Assembly (NCBI GenBank): GCA_964588285.1
Contig: CAZPNX010000029.1
Location: forward strand, 1 to 26,416
Direction: 5' to 3'
Length of the DNA stretch: 26,416 bases
Origin: CAZPNX01 sp964588285
GTDB lineage: Bacteria > Edwardsbacteria > AC1 > EtOH8
Below the pieces are notes generated by a model that was given only the letters and a program-made list of their open reading frames with translations, was not told where the DNA came from and made no database searches. The position numbers and the translations under genes are program-made. How positions within the stretch are numbered: the stretch's first letter is position 1; the number at the start of each line of letters is the position of its first letter. Below are positions 1 through 8,130 of this stretch, piece by piece.

Positions 1-447
1 TCGGTTTTATATTACGATTGGTACTCAGGGTGGGATAGCTCAGAGTATTTCCATTGGGATCTTTGGTTGCATTCTATACCTGTTTCATTGGGTTATGAGA
101 AACGGGAGTTTTTGAAGAGCAGCCGAATATCACCATTCTATCAGATTGGAGGCACCGTGCTATATAGCACGGTGCAAAGCCAGTGTTGGGGCAATCAGGT
201 TTCCTCTACCGCTGAGCAAAAAACCGGCTTCGGCTACGGGTTTTTCGGCGCCTTCGGGCTGTCTTTTCCTACATGGAACCGCCTGGCTGGCGTCGTCAAG
301 GCTCGTGCCCGTTACGCCGACGGCCTGCACTTCACCGGCGATTTCGCCGGCTTTAAGGCCGAGTTCAGCAGCTTCGACCTCTCGGTCGGGATGGAGTATG
401 CTCCCTGTCGGCGCCGGCCGGCACAAGACCAAGGGGGCGATCGTTAA
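1..447 (+). CDS. Outer-membrane beta-barrel-like protein, C-terminal part
   Basis: The frame is open from base 1, so the gene starts outside the window and only about 148 residues are visible. These show alternating aromatic and polar strands separated by Gly-rich turns (for example IPVSLGYEKREF, SPFYQIGGTVLYS and FDLSVGMEY), the pattern of small outer-membrane beta-barrel proteins. A first internal start-like codon is TTG at 67, but the reading clearly continues upstream. Barrels normally end in a C-terminal aromatic residue for recognition by the BAM complex. Here the last strand (SVGMEYA) is followed by a basic, polar tail (PCRRRPAQDQGGDR) before TAA, which could be a natural tail or a late frameshift. 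Function and ligand are unknown. Confidence 0.55.
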   Translation, partial: SVLYYDWYSGWDSSEYFHWDLWLHSIPVSLGYEKREFLKSSRISPFYQIGGTVLYSTVQSQCWGNQVSSTAEQKTGFGYGFFGAFGLSFPTWNRLAGVVKARARYADGLHFTGDFAGFKAEFSSFDLSVGMEYAPCRRRPAQDQGGDR

Positions 448-513
448 ATTTTCCTTTACTTTTCAGCTTCTTTTGGATTATAGTTGTCCTGCGGATGATC
501 CCTCTTGCCTGAC

Positions 514-2199
514 ATGCCCGAACAGCCGTTGACCGATCCCCTGCTGGACGGAGACCGTCTGCGCCAGGCCTCGTCCGAGGAGCTGATCGCTCTTCTTCAG
601 AAACGCGTGGCCGACAGCGTGGCCGCCTCCTCCCGGTTGGAGTCTCAGGCCGAGGCCGAGCGCTTGTTGGCCGCCCGCTGCCGGCGCTTGATTGCCGATC
701 TTGCGGCCATCAATCGCACCCCCCTGCCCCAGGCCGGACGTTTTCTGGAAGAGCTCCGTCCCCTTTCCGCCAGGCTGGCTCAGGATTGCGTAGCCCCCAA
801 GAGCCAGGAAAATCCCTTCCGCTCCTCCTGGGAGAAGGCGCTGAGACGACAGCAGGCTTTGGTGGCGCTGCTCGAACAGGCCTTGGCCGGATACAACTCC
901 TCCCAGACCGTTTCCTCCCTGCGGCAGGCAATGCTTGAGTATTTTGGGGACCGGTGTCAGGCGGCCGGATGGTTGGCCCTGGCCGTCTATGAAGACGAGT
1001 TTGAAAAATCCATCCGGCTTTTCACCGCCGCCTTGGAGCTGGATCCCGGCCTGGCCGCTTCCTACTACGGGCGCGGTCTGGTTTTGGCCGCAAGAAAGCA
1101 GCACCGACTGGCTGCCGATGACTTCTCCCGGGCAGTGGAGTTGGATCCCGGGCTGGCTTCAGCCTGGCGCGGGCTGGGCTCGGCCCGAAGATATCTGCAG
1201 GATTACCCCGGAGCCCTGGCCGCCTTCGACCAGGCCATTAAATTGGACCCGCGCTCTTCGCCCGCCCATTCCGGGCGGGGCATCATCCATAGCCTGATGG
1301 GCGACCGTCAGAGCTCCCTCCTGGATTTGAACCGGGCCATCGAGTTGGATCCCCTGAATACCCAGGCCTATAACAACCGGGCCAATGACCTGTGGGAGAG
1401 AGGCGAGCACGACCGGGCGCTGGAGGATTACAACAAGGTTTTGGAGATAAACCCCCGTTATGTGCAGGCGCTGAACAATCGGGGAAACCTCTACCGCGAC
1501 CTTAAGGAGTATGACCGCGCTCTGGCCGACTTCGCCCGGGCCCTGGAGATAGATCCTGAACACACCTTCGTCTTCAACAACCGCGGCAACGTTCACGCCG
1601 ATCTCAAGCAATACGACCGGGCCCTGGCCGATTACAGCCGGGCTATCGAGCTTGATCCCGACCATCCTGAGGCCCGCAACAACCGGGGCATCATTTATAC
1701 CGAGATGGGCAAGCTGCAGGAAGCGCTGGAGGACTTCAACCGGGCCATCGAGCTCGATCCGCATCATGCCACCTCCTATACCAACCGGGCCATGATCCTG
1801 GCCGATCTGGGCCGCACCGACGAAGCGGTGGCCGACTATACCCGGGCCATAGCCCTCAAGCCTGAGGAAAGCACCAACCACCTCAATCTGGCCGAGCTTT
1901 TCCTGGTAAAAGAGCGCTATCAGGACATGTTGGCCTGTCTGGAGCGGGCCGATCAAATCCTGCACGACGAGGGTGACCGTCTGGTGCTCCATTACCTGCG
2001 CTCCGTGGCGCTCCGCCTGCTCCGGCTCGATAGTCGGGAAAGCGACCTCTGCTTTGAACGCATTCTTTCCCGGGTATCGTATGTCGGCTGGTCCTTCGAT
2101 GCCATCGACGGCTGGCTGGACAAAGCATTCATAGATGACGTCATCCGGGATCAAATCTCCGGACTCACCCAGCGCCTCAAGGTCAAAACCAAGATCTGA
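514..2199 (+). CDS. Tetratricopeptide repeat (TPR) protein
   Basis: About 562 residues. The first 150 or so are helical, without recognisable domain signatures. From about residue 180 there are eight consecutive 34-residue TPR units plus a degenerate ninth, ending near residue 485, each closing with the typical A(I/L)ELDP or A(L/V)EI(N/D)P signature. The C-terminal 80 residues are a helical cap without TPR spacing. TPR arrays are protein-interaction scaffolds, so no enzymatic role can be given. There is no signal peptide or membrane segment, which suggests a cytoplasmic protein. The start is uncertain: ATG at 514 was chosen, TTG at 505 is in frame, and neither has a good Shine-Dalgarno sequence. 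A long ORF on the opposite strand is a shadow of the repeats. Confidence 0.85.
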   Translation: MPEQPLTDPLLDGDRLRQASSEELIALLQKRVADSVAASSRLESQAEAERLLAARCRRLIADLAAINRTPLPQAGRFLEELRPLSARLAQDCVAPKSQENPFRSSWEKALRRQQALVALLEQALAGYNSSQTVSSLRQAMLEYFGDRCQAAGWLALAVYEDEFEKSIRLFTAALELDPGLAASYYGRGLVLAARKQHRLAADDFSRAVELDPGLASAWRGLGSARRYLQDYPGALAAFDQAIKLDPRSSPAHSGRGIIHSLMGDRQSSLLDLNRAIELDPLNTQAYNNRANDLWERGEHDRALEDYNKVLEINPRYVQALNNRGNLYRDLKEYDRALADFARALEIDPEHTFVFNNRGNVHADLKQYDRALADYSRAIELDPDHPEARNNRGIIYTEMGKLQEALEDFNRAIELDPHHATSYTNRAMILADLGRTDEAVADYTRAIALKPEESTNHLNLAELFLVKERYQDMLACLERADQILHDEGDRLVLHYLRSVALRLLRLDSRESDLCFERILSRVSYVGWSFDAIDGWLDKAFIDDVIRDQISGLTQRLKVKTKI

Positions 2200-2216
2200 G
2201 GAGATGCCCTCAGATC
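2193..2216 (+). other. Hairpin overlapping the TPR gene stop codon
   Basis: Perfect 9-bp inverted repeat (GATCTGAGG at 2193-2201, CCTCAGATC at 2208-2216) with a 6-nt loop, spanning the TGA stop of the TPR gene. No T-run follows, so it is more likely an intercistronic RNA hairpin than a strong intrinsic terminator. Confidence 0.5.
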
Positions 2217-2241
2217 CGACCAACCAAAGGGAGGAAACGAA

Positions 2242-2769
2242 ATGGAGAACGAAACTGCCAAAAAGCCCGAGGCTCCGCCCCAGCCGAGGTTCCTCTACAT
2301 ACCCATAGAGCGGCTGATCATCATGGATGTCATCGCCACCGGCTGGTTCGAGTTCTACTGGATGTACCTCAACTGGCGGGAGCTCCGAAGGCAGGGGGAT
2401 AAAACCTTCAGCCCGTTCTGGCGCACCATCCTCGGGTTCTACTACGTCTACCACCTGTTCAAGGCCATCCACCGGGATCCGGAGCTGCGGAGTTCCCAGG
2501 AGCCAGGCTTCTCCCCCGGCTGGCTGGCAGCCTTCTGGATCCTGCTGCTGGCGGTGTCGGTGGGCATGATGCTCTACAGCAACGAGGCGGTGCGGCTGGT
2601 GGGGCTAAACCTCTTCCTGCTGAAGTACCTCTGCTTCCTGCCGGCCCAGCTCTACGTCAACCGCCACAACGACGGGCGCCAGCCCAAACCTGAGTATTTC
2701 GACTGGACCGCCGGGCAGGCCGTCCTGCTACTGGTGGGCATCATCACCTGGCTGGCATACCTGTTCTGA
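2242..2769 (+). CDS. DUF4234-like multi-pass membrane protein
   Basis: A 175-residue protein with a strong Shine-Dalgarno (GGGAGG) just before the ATG. A proline-rich cytosolic leader of about 20 residues precedes a hydrophobic stretch with many aromatics (DVIATGWFEFYWMYLNWREL). This resembles the start of DUF4234-type proteins, in which a short membrane helix is followed by a charged 'YW.Y.NW..L' motif. Two or three further transmembrane segments follow (around residues 93-110, 117-135 and 155-174). It lies 42 bp after the TPR gene and could be co-transcribed with it. No function is established for this family. The membrane nature is clear; the family name is tentative. Confidence 0.65.
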   Translation: MENETAKKPEAPPQPRFLYIPIERLIIMDVIATGWFEFYWMYLNWRELRRQGDKTFSPFWRTILGFYYVYHLFKAIHRDPELRSSQEPGFSPGWLAAFWILLLAVSVGMMLYSNEAVRLVGLNLFLLKYLCFLPAQLYVNRHNDGRQPKPEYFDWTAGQAVLLLVGIITWLAYLF

Positions 2770-2818
2770 GCTGCAGCCCCGTTTTTTCGACAATCCGCTA
2801 AACAAGGATCTGGAGAAT

Positions 2819-3985
2819 ATGTATCAATATGTCGTCCTGGGCGCCGGCCGCCAGGGCCTGGCCATTGCCTATGATCTGGGCAAACATTGCCAAGCCAGCG
2901 ATATTATCTTAGCCGACAAAGACCAAAGATTGGCCCGAGTGGGGGCCGCCAGGGTGAACCGTCTGTTGGGCTGGAAAATATGCCGGCCGGTTGGTGCCGA
3001 TGCCTCTAATTATGAAGGATTGGCCAAGCTATTCTCCGGCACCGACGGCGTAGTCAGCGCCGTCCCCTATTATCTCAATCTCAACGCGGCCATGGCTGCC
3101 ATCTCGGCCCGGGCCCACTTCTGCGACCTGGGCGGCAATACCGGGGTGGTGCTGCAGGAGCTGGAACTCTATGACCGGGCCCGGCGGGCCGGGGTCAGCG
3201 TGGTGCCGGACACCGGGCTGATGCCGGGCATGGGCAATACCATTGCCGTCTGGCTGTTGGACCAGCTGGACAAACCGCTCTCGGTAAAGATCCGCTGCGG
3301 CGGGCTCCCCCAAAAGCCCAAGCCGCCTCTGAACTACAAACTGGTGTTCTCGGTGGAGGGACTGATAAACGAGTATTTCGGCACCGCCTACGTCATCCGA
3401 CAAGGCAAGACCGTTGGCATCCCCACCTTCTCGGAACTGGAGGAGATAGATTTTCCCAAGCCTTTGGGCCGCTGCCAGGCCTTCGTCACCTCGGGCGGCA
3501 CCTCCACCTGCCCTTGGACCCTGGCCGGACGGGTAAGAGATTACGACTACAAGACTGTCCGCTATCCAGGCCACTACGAGAAGATCAAGGCCCTGCTGGA
3601 CCTGGGTTTCTTCGGCCAGGAGCCGGTGACGGTCGACGGCAAGCCGGTCGTCCCCCGAAAGCTGAGCAACCTGCTGATAGGCCGGAAGATCGATTTTCCC
3701 AAGGACCCGGATCTGGCGGTGCTGCGGGTCTCAGCCTTCGGCACGCAGAAGCGGAGGAAGGTGGAGCTCCGCTTCGAGATGATAGATTACCAGGACCCGA
3801 AGACCGGCTTCACCGCCATGGAACGAACCACCGGCTTCCCGGCGGCCATTGTCGCCCACCACCTGGTGCGCCGCCTGGCCCCGGCCGGGGCCGTGCCCCT
3901 GGAGCTGGCCATCAATCCCGAGATGTTCATGGAGGACTTCCGGAAGAGGGGAATACCGTTCACCCTCAAAATCCTCAAATGCTGA
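2819..3985 (+). CDS. Saccharopine dehydrogenase / lysine 6-dehydrogenase family oxidoreductase
   Basis: A 388-residue protein. The N-terminus is a Rossmann NAD(P)-binding fold with the dinucleotide motif GAGRQG at residues 8-13, followed by an acidic residue after strand 2 (ILADKD). The central and C-terminal part carries features of the saccharopine dehydrogenase-like C-terminal domain: PDTGLMPGMGN, GGLPQKPKPPLNYK and the RYPGH segment also found in lysine 6-dehydrogenases. Members oxidise the epsilon-amino group of lysine or act on saccharopine-type adducts with NAD(P). The exact substrate cannot be read from sequence. The start ATG has a GGAG Shine-Dalgarno 6 nt upstream. Length fits single-domain lysine 6-dehydrogenases (about 385 aa), not full saccharopine reductases. 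No lysine-pathway neighbours are visible. Confidence 0.8.
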   Translation: MYQYVVLGAGRQGLAIAYDLGKHCQASDIILADKDQRLARVGAARVNRLLGWKICRPVGADASNYEGLAKLFSGTDGVVSAVPYYLNLNAAMAAISARAHFCDLGGNTGVVLQELELYDRARRAGVSVVPDTGLMPGMGNTIAVWLLDQLDKPLSVKIRCGGLPQKPKPPLNYKLVFSVEGLINEYFGTAYVIRQGKTVGIPTFSELEEIDFPKPLGRCQAFVTSGGTSTCPWTLAGRVRDYDYKTVRYPGHYEKIKALLDLGFFGQEPVTVDGKPVVPRKLSNLLIGRKIDFPKDPDLAVLRVSAFGTQKRRKVELRFEMIDYQDPKTGFTAMERTTGFPAAIVAHHLVRRLAPAGAVPLELAINPEMFMEDFRKRGIPFTLKILKC

Positions 3986-4004
3986 TCCGGCTGGAAGCTC
4001 GGAA

Positions 4005-4043
4005 AAGAAGAAGCCTCTCCGCGGCCCGGAGAGGCTTCTTCTT
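4005..4043. terminator. Bidirectional intrinsic terminator
   Basis: Perfect 17-bp inverted repeat (arms 4005-4021 and 4027-4043) with a 5-nt loop. The arms begin with A/G-rich and end with C/T-rich sequence. It lies 20 bp after the + strand dehydrogenase stop and 17 bp after the - strand CDF transporter stop, so it can serve both converging transcripts. Confidence 0.85.
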
Positions 4044-4060
4044 CGATAAACACCGCTGAT

Positions 4061-4993
4061 CTAACTGCGGTGCTCCCCTTCATGTCCGTCCCCGCCCAAC
4101 CGGCAGACGCATTCCGGACATTCGGCGCACTCCAGCTGGATGGTGCTGTGGGCGATGCCGAACCTCTCCTCCAGCAGGTCGTTCATCCGGCCGAGGAGCG
4201 CATCGCTTTGGCTGGTCAACTGGTCATCTATCTGGACGTGGGCGGAGAGGGCGTTGATCCCCGAGCTCAGCGACCAGAGGTGCAGGTGGTGCACCGCCCT
4301 GACGCCGGGGACCGCCAGCATGGCCTGCTCCACCTTCCGTGATTCTATGCCTACCGGGGCCGCCTCCAGCAGGATGTCTACGGACTCCCTCACCAGGTCG
4401 AAGGCCCCCTTGAGGATTACCAGCCCGATGAGTACGCTCAGGGCCGGGTCGATGAGGCTCCAGCCGGTGAAGCGGATCACCAGGCCGCCGGCCACCACCG
4501 CCGCCGAGGACAGCAGATCGCCTACCACATGGAGAAAGGCGCCGCGGACATTGAGGCTGTGTTTGCTGGAGGCGCGGAGGATGAAGAAACCGGCCAAGTT
4601 TACCAGCAGCCCGGCCAACGCCACGACGATCATCAGTCCGCTTTTGATCTCGGCCGGCGAGCGAAAACGCTGCCAGGCTTCGTAGCAGATGTAACCCGAA
4701 AGGACGATCAACACCACTCCGTTGACCAGCGCCGCCAAGATCTCCAGCCGGTAGAAGCCATAGGTCTTTTTGCCGTTGGCCGGGGCGGCGGCGAATTTTA
4801 TGGCTAAAAGCGAAAGCCCCAAGGCCAGGACATCTGTCAGCATGTGGCCGGCGTCGGAGATCAGGGCTAAAGAGCCCGACAGCCAGCCGCCGGCGAACTC
4901 CACCGCCATGAAGGCGGCGGTCAGGGCCAGGGTCCAGGCCAGAGCTTTGCGGCTGCCGGCACGGTGGTTGTGTTGGTGATCGTGGTGTGACAT
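4061..4993 (-). CDS. czcD: Cation diffusion facilitator (CzcD-like) metal exporter
   Basis: About 310 residues with the CDF layout: a His-rich N-terminus (SHHDHQHNHR), six transmembrane helices, and a cytosolic C-terminal ferredoxin-like domain. The transport site is visible as SDAGHMLTD in TM2 and HVVGDLLSS in TM5 (the HxxxD pair seen in Zn/Cd exporters). The cytosolic domain carries HHLHLW, typical of this family. The extreme C-terminus is Cys/His rich (CAECPECVCRLGGDGHEGEH), an extra metal-binding tail. Proteins of this type export Zn2+, Cd2+ or Co2+ in exchange for protons. ATG at 4993 was chosen; a GTG at 5008 with an upstream AGGG is a real alternative. It is 66 bp downstream of the last redox gene of the ars operon and probably its final cistron. 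Confidence 0.88.
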   Translation of the reverse strand: MSHHDHQHNHRAGSRKALAWTLALTAAFMAVEFAGGWLSGSLALISDAGHMLTDVLALGLSLLAIKFAAAPANGKKTYGFYRLEILAALVNGVVLIVLSGYICYEAWQRFRSPAEIKSGLMIVVALAGLLVNLAGFFILRASSKHSLNVRGAFLHVVGDLLSSAAVVAGGLVIRFTGWSLIDPALSVLIGLVILKGAFDLVRESVDILLEAAPVGIESRKVEQAMLAVPGVRAVHHLHLWSLSSGINALSAHVQIDDQLTSQSDALLGRMNDLLEERFGIAHSTIQLECAECPECVCRLGGDGHEGEHRS

Positions 4994-5059
4994 GTTTTCT
5001 TCGATCACCCCTTCATCCCTTTTTCTATAAGGAGGGGATCGAAGGGTGGTCAGCTTATC

Positions 5060-5314
5060 TTACCCGCAGTATTTGCCGCCTGTTCCGCAATTGCAATCGC
5101 AGGCACAGCGATCACCGGAAGGCTCGCCTATGAAGGTGATGGCCCTGGCCGGGCACTTCTGGGCGCATAGGTCGTGGCCCGAGCCGCAGCAGTCGTCAGG
5201 CCTGGAGACAATGGCTTTCCCGGAGTCAAGGTCGTACACCTTGTTGCAGCAAACCTTGACGCACAGACCGCAGCCGGTGCAGCGGTCTTCATTGATGATG
5301 GGATGGCGTTTCAT
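5060..5314 (-). CDS. Small di-cluster ferredoxin-like protein with Cys-rich tail (paralogue 1)
   Basis: 84 residues with 15 cysteines. Residues 12-23 hold a 4Fe-4S motif (CTGCGLC followed by VKVCC). The second motif, around residues 42-55, is a spread form (CC-x6-C-x3-CP). After the second cluster comes a tail, GDRCACDCNCGTGGKYCG, not found in ordinary bacterial ferredoxins. The protein is soluble with no signal peptide, so it should carry electrons in the cytosol. It resembles the 97-ORF-length ferredoxin encoded near acr3 in the same operon in layout: an N-terminal cluster, a spread second cluster, an 'AI.(F/Y)(I/L)GE' stretch, then a CxC tail. Its partner is unknown; the operon suggests thiol or metalloid redox chemistry. 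Confidence 0.8.
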   Translation of the reverse strand: MKRHPIINEDRCTGCGLCVKVCCNKVYDLDSGKAIVSRPDDCCGSGHDLCAQKCPARAITFIGEPSGDRCACDCNCGTGGKYCG

Positions 5315-5326
5315 TTATATCTCTTT

Positions 5327-5740
5327 TTATGTTTTCGGCCTCAGCCGGCAGGTGCAGGAGCCGGATAGCTGCTTGTCTGGATCGACCTTGACCGGCAGGC
5401 CGTCGTGTTCCCAGTCCAGTATGCCACCGTTGAGGTTGGCTACATTGCCGTATCCGCGCCGCAGAAGCAGTTTAACCGCCTCTTTGCTCCTAAGTCCCAC
5501 CGAATCGGCCATGATCACCGGACGATCCTTCGGTATTTGGGAAAGGCGTGAATCCAGCTCTTCGAATGGTATATAAAGCACCTCTGGCAGGTCGAATTTC
5601 TTATAGTCCGTCTCTATCTTGAATCTCAGGTCTACCAATATAGCCCCATTCTGCACCGCTTGAAAAGCCTCGCGGCCGGAGAGGTGGATGAGGCCGTCTA
5701 TCATCATCCCTTGCCCCTTGAAAAAATCTCTCCCCTGCAT
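5327..5740 (-). CDS. Rhodanese-like domain protein, catalytic Cys replaced by Asp
   Basis: A single rhodanese fold of about 137 residues: AILVDLR (the strand ending in the conserved Asp-Arg pair), an IPFEEL helix, and the active-site loop region VIMADSVGLRSKEAV. Normal rhodaneses read C-x-x-G-x-R-S in this loop. Here it is D-S-V-G-L-R-S, so the sulfur-carrying cysteine is absent and classical thiosulfate sulfurtransferase activity is not expected. The protein may bind a partner or an oxyanion. Two cysteines near the C-terminus (SGSCTCRLRPKT) form a CxC outside the normal active site. ATG 5740 was chosen because it follows the OsmC stop by 5 bp; ATG at 5767 (overlapping osmC) and ATG at 5707 (with AGGGG upstream) are alternatives. 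Confidence 0.78.
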   Translation of the reverse strand: MQGRDFFKGQGMMIDGLIHLSGREAFQAVQNGAILVDLRFKIETDYKKFDLPEVLYIPFEELDSRLSQIPKDRPVIMADSVGLRSKEAVKLLLRRGYGNVANLNGGILDWEHDGLPVKVDPDKQLSGSCTCRLRPKT

Positions 5741-5745
5741 ATCAC

Positions 5746-6153
5746 CTAACCCTTGGCTACTGTACATTCGATTAGGACCTCAAGATTCGGATCCAATGTA
5801 TTGAGCACCGAACAATATTTCTCCTTAGCCAAACGAACCACCTCTTCCAGGATCGTCTGGGAGACTTCACCCGTGACATCGAATCTCAACGTCAGACTGG
5901 TATAGCGTCTAGGGTGCTCCTCCCTCCTACGGCCGTCTGTCAACACCTTTAATTTGATTGGAGGCAGACGCTTCTTGCGCAGAATATCCAGGACGTGGTT
6001 GGCCAGACAGCCTGCTGCCGCCACCAGCAAAAGCTGCGAGGGCGTGAAGCCTGCCGTAGATCCTTCAGACTTCGATTCCATTACTATCCCGTGACCCTTG
6101 TCATCGGTGACCGCATACTGTTGATCTTTGATCCATTCAACTGTGATCGACAT
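5746..6153 (-). CDS. OsmC family protein
   Basis: 135 residues, the usual OsmC size, with a strong GGAGG Shine-Dalgarno before ATG. Two conserved cysteines fit the family: one in AAAGCLANHVLDILRKK on the central helix, one in KEKYCSVLNTL near the C-terminus. The second strand pattern (HPRRYTSLTLRFDVTGE) is also typical. Canonical OsmC/Ohr proteins reduce organic hydroperoxides with these two Cys. Single-domain members like this (YhfA-like) are less well defined and occur with thiol, selenium or sulfur genes. The gene sits in the ars/redox operon between the permease and the rhodanese, which supports a thiol-related role. It is cytosolic, with no signal peptide. Confidence 0.85.
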   Translation of the reverse strand: MSITVEWIKDQQYAVTDDKGHGIVMESKSEGSTAGFTPSQLLLVAAAGCLANHVLDILRKKRLPPIKLKVLTDGRRREEHPRRYTSLTLRFDVTGEVSQTILEEVVRLAKEKYCSVLNTLDPNLEVLIECTVAKG

Positions 6154-6218
6154 GGCTGCCTCCAGTTATTTGACAAATCCATTTTACAACGTGAGATATC
6201 TTTCCTCACATTATCCAT

Positions 6219-7385
6219 TTAGAACAGCCAGCCATAGAGCATTCCGGTAACCGTGGCCATCACTACTACTAGGGAAACATAGACCAATGTCTTCTTCGTA
6301 CCCATGATGCTTCGGATCACCAACATCGAGGGCAGGCTCAGGGCCGGGCCGGCTAAGAGCAGTGCCAGCGCCGGACCCTTGCCCATGCCCGAGCCCAAGA
6401 GTCCTTGTAGTATGGGCACCTCGGTCAGGGTGGCAAAATACATGAAGGCGCCGGCCAATGAGGCGAAAAAGTTGGCTCCCAGAGAGTTTCCGCCTACCAG
6501 GCGGGCCACCCATTCGTTGGGGATTAAAGCTTGCTGCCCGGGCCGGCCTAAAAGAAATCCGGCCACCAGCACTCCGCCCAGAAGCAGGGGAAAGATCTGC
6601 TTGGCGAATATCCAGGTGCTGTCCTTCCACATCGCCAGTTCTTCTCTGCTGAACCATTTGAAGAGGACGAAAGCCAGGCCTAAAAGCAGGGCCCCGGTGA
6701 TGTACCATTTGGCGGCAAATACCGCATTCCAAACAGCCACACCGGCTCCGGGTGACCAGTTGGCAAAGACCAGTATCCCCACCATCATGGCGAAATAAAT
6801 CGCTGTCTGCCACAGGGGCCGGCCGGCCGGTATCTCATCGATTTGGGCGAAGCCGCCCTCGTCCTGCCTTTTAGCCTCATCCCGGCGGAAGATGAGATGC
6901 ATCAAAAGGCCGATGGCCACCGAGAAGATTATGGCCCCCAAAGCCCTGGCCAGGCCCATCTTCAGTCCCAGCACCCTGGCCGTGAGAATTATGGCCAGCA
7001 CATTAATGGCCGGGCCCGAGTAGAGGAAGGCCGTGGCCGGCCCGATGCCGGCTCCCTTTGAGTAGATGCCGGCAAAAAGCGGCAGCACCGTGCAGGAGCA
7101 AACTGCCAGGATGGTGCCAGAGATCGAGGCCACACCGTAGGCCACCGCCTTTTTGGCTCCGGCGCCCAGATAGCGGATCACCGAGTCCTGGCTTATAAAG
7201 TTGGAGATGGCCCCGGCGATGAAGAAGGCCGGTATCAGGCACAGGATGACATGTTTCTGGGCGTAATCCTGAACCATCAGAAAGGCCTCCATGATCGAGG
7301 CCTGCACCCGGGGGTGGCTCCAGGGCACAAAATAGGCGGCCAGGAATAGGCCGACCAGGACCAAAAGCTTATTCTGCTCTTTCAA
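6219..7385 (-). CDS. ArsP/DUF318-type permease
   Basis: A 388-residue polytopic membrane protein of the PF03773 permease family. The hallmark CSCTVLPLFAGIY is present in the first half, followed by GPATAFLYSGPAIN. A second similar half (TEVPILQGLLGSGMGKGPALALLLAGPALS) reflects internal duplication. Characterised ArsP members export trivalent organoarsenicals such as methylarsenite; many others of the family are uncharacterised. The loop around residues 165-180 is charged and probably cytosolic. The start reads TTG with CGGAG 6 nt upstream; no better ATG is seen. The gene stands 45 bp after the CcdA gene and 65 bp before osmC in the ars operon. Neighbouring mini-thioredoxins are common for this permease family. 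Confidence 0.85.
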   Translation of the reverse strand: MKEQNKLLVLVGLFLAAYFVPWSHPRVQASIMEAFLMVQDYAQKHVILCLIPAFFIAGAISNFISQDSVIRYLGAGAKKAVAYGVASISGTILAVCSCTVLPLFAGIYSKGAGIGPATAFLYSGPAINVLAIILTARVLGLKMGLARALGAIIFSVAIGLLMHLIFRRDEAKRQDEGGFAQIDEIPAGRPLWQTAIYFAMMVGILVFANWSPGAGVAVWNAVFAAKWYITGALLLGLAFVLFKWFSREELAMWKDSTWIFAKQIFPLLLGGVLVAGFLLGRPGQQALIPNEWVARLVGGNSLGANFFASLAGAFMYFATLTEVPILQGLLGSGMGKGPALALLLAGPALSLPSMLVIRSIMGTKKTLVYVSLVVVMATVTGMLYGWLF

Positions 7386-7430
7386 GGATATCTCCGATAA
7401 CTCTGGATTTGTTCTCTAGAAAAGGGCTGA

Positions 7431-8129
7431 TTATCGCGCCGCGAGTATCATGTACAACCCGCCCAGGATCACCAATATTCCACAGACGATCTTGACGACG
7501 GCCGTACCTTTGGACTTCTCGCTCCAGTTGAGGTAATGCTGGATGACCTCGGTGAAGGTCCCGGCCAGCACCAGCACCGAACAGTGTCCGATGCCGTAGG
7601 CCAGTAAAAGGCTGGCGGCATAGAGAGGATTGGTCGAAGCCGTGCGGAATGCCACCGCCAGCATCGGGGCCATGTAGGCAAAGGTGCAGGGGCCCAGGGC
7701 AACGCCAAAAATCAAGCCGAGCAGCAAGGCTGCCAACAACCCTTTGCGCTTGTATCCCGAGGCATCGGCCCCGGCCCAGGGCATGGGGATCAGGCCTATC
7801 AGATGGAGGCCGACCAGGAAAAAGATGAGGGCCACGAAATAATTCCCCCAGCGGCCGACGTCGCCCATCATCCTGCCCAACGACGCGGTGACGGCCCCGA
7901 TGGCCGCGATGGTGGCCAATATCCCCAGTCCGAAGAGCAACGAGATGCTGAAGGCCCTTTTGGTGGAGATCCGGCCCTGCTCGTCCACAAAACCGACGAT
8001 GAGCGGTATGGAGGCTAAATGACAGGGGCTGAGCAAGATGCTCAAGACTCCCCAGAGAAATGAGGCGCCAAGAGCGATGAGCGCCGAGCCCTCGACAGCG
8101 TGGGAAAGCCCGATGAACAACGATTGCAT
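7431..8129 (-). CDS. CcdA/DsbD-like thiol-electron transmembrane transporter
   Basis: 232 residues with about six transmembrane helices and the paired CcdA cysteine motifs: LSPCHLASIP in TM1 and GVALGPCTFAYMAPM in TM4. CcdA proteins take electrons from cytosolic thioredoxin and reduce thioredoxin-like proteins outside the cytoplasmic membrane. Its start lies 1 bp after the stop of the exported thioredoxin gene, so the two are translated together and are the likely redox pair. Several family members occur beside mercury and arsenic genes. A role in cytochrome c assembly is less likely here because no other cytochrome biogenesis gene is present. Confidence 0.85.
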   Translation of the reverse strand: MQSLFIGLSHAVEGSALIALGASFLWGVLSILLSPCHLASIPLIVGFVDEQGRISTKRAFSISLLFGLGILATIAAIGAVTASLGRMMGDVGRWGNYFVALIFFLVGLHLIGLIPMPWAGADASGYKRKGLLAALLLGLIFGVALGPCTFAYMAPMLAVAFRTASTNPLYAASLLLAYGIGHCSVLVLAGTFTEVIQHYLNWSEKSKGTAVVKIVCGILVILGGLYMILAAR

Positions 8130-8130
8130 G

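Noticed and set aside
1159..2472. 437-aa reading frame on the - strand
   Set aside because: It is antisense to the TPR repeats; the repeat-derived composition keeps the frame open, and there is no recognisable domain.
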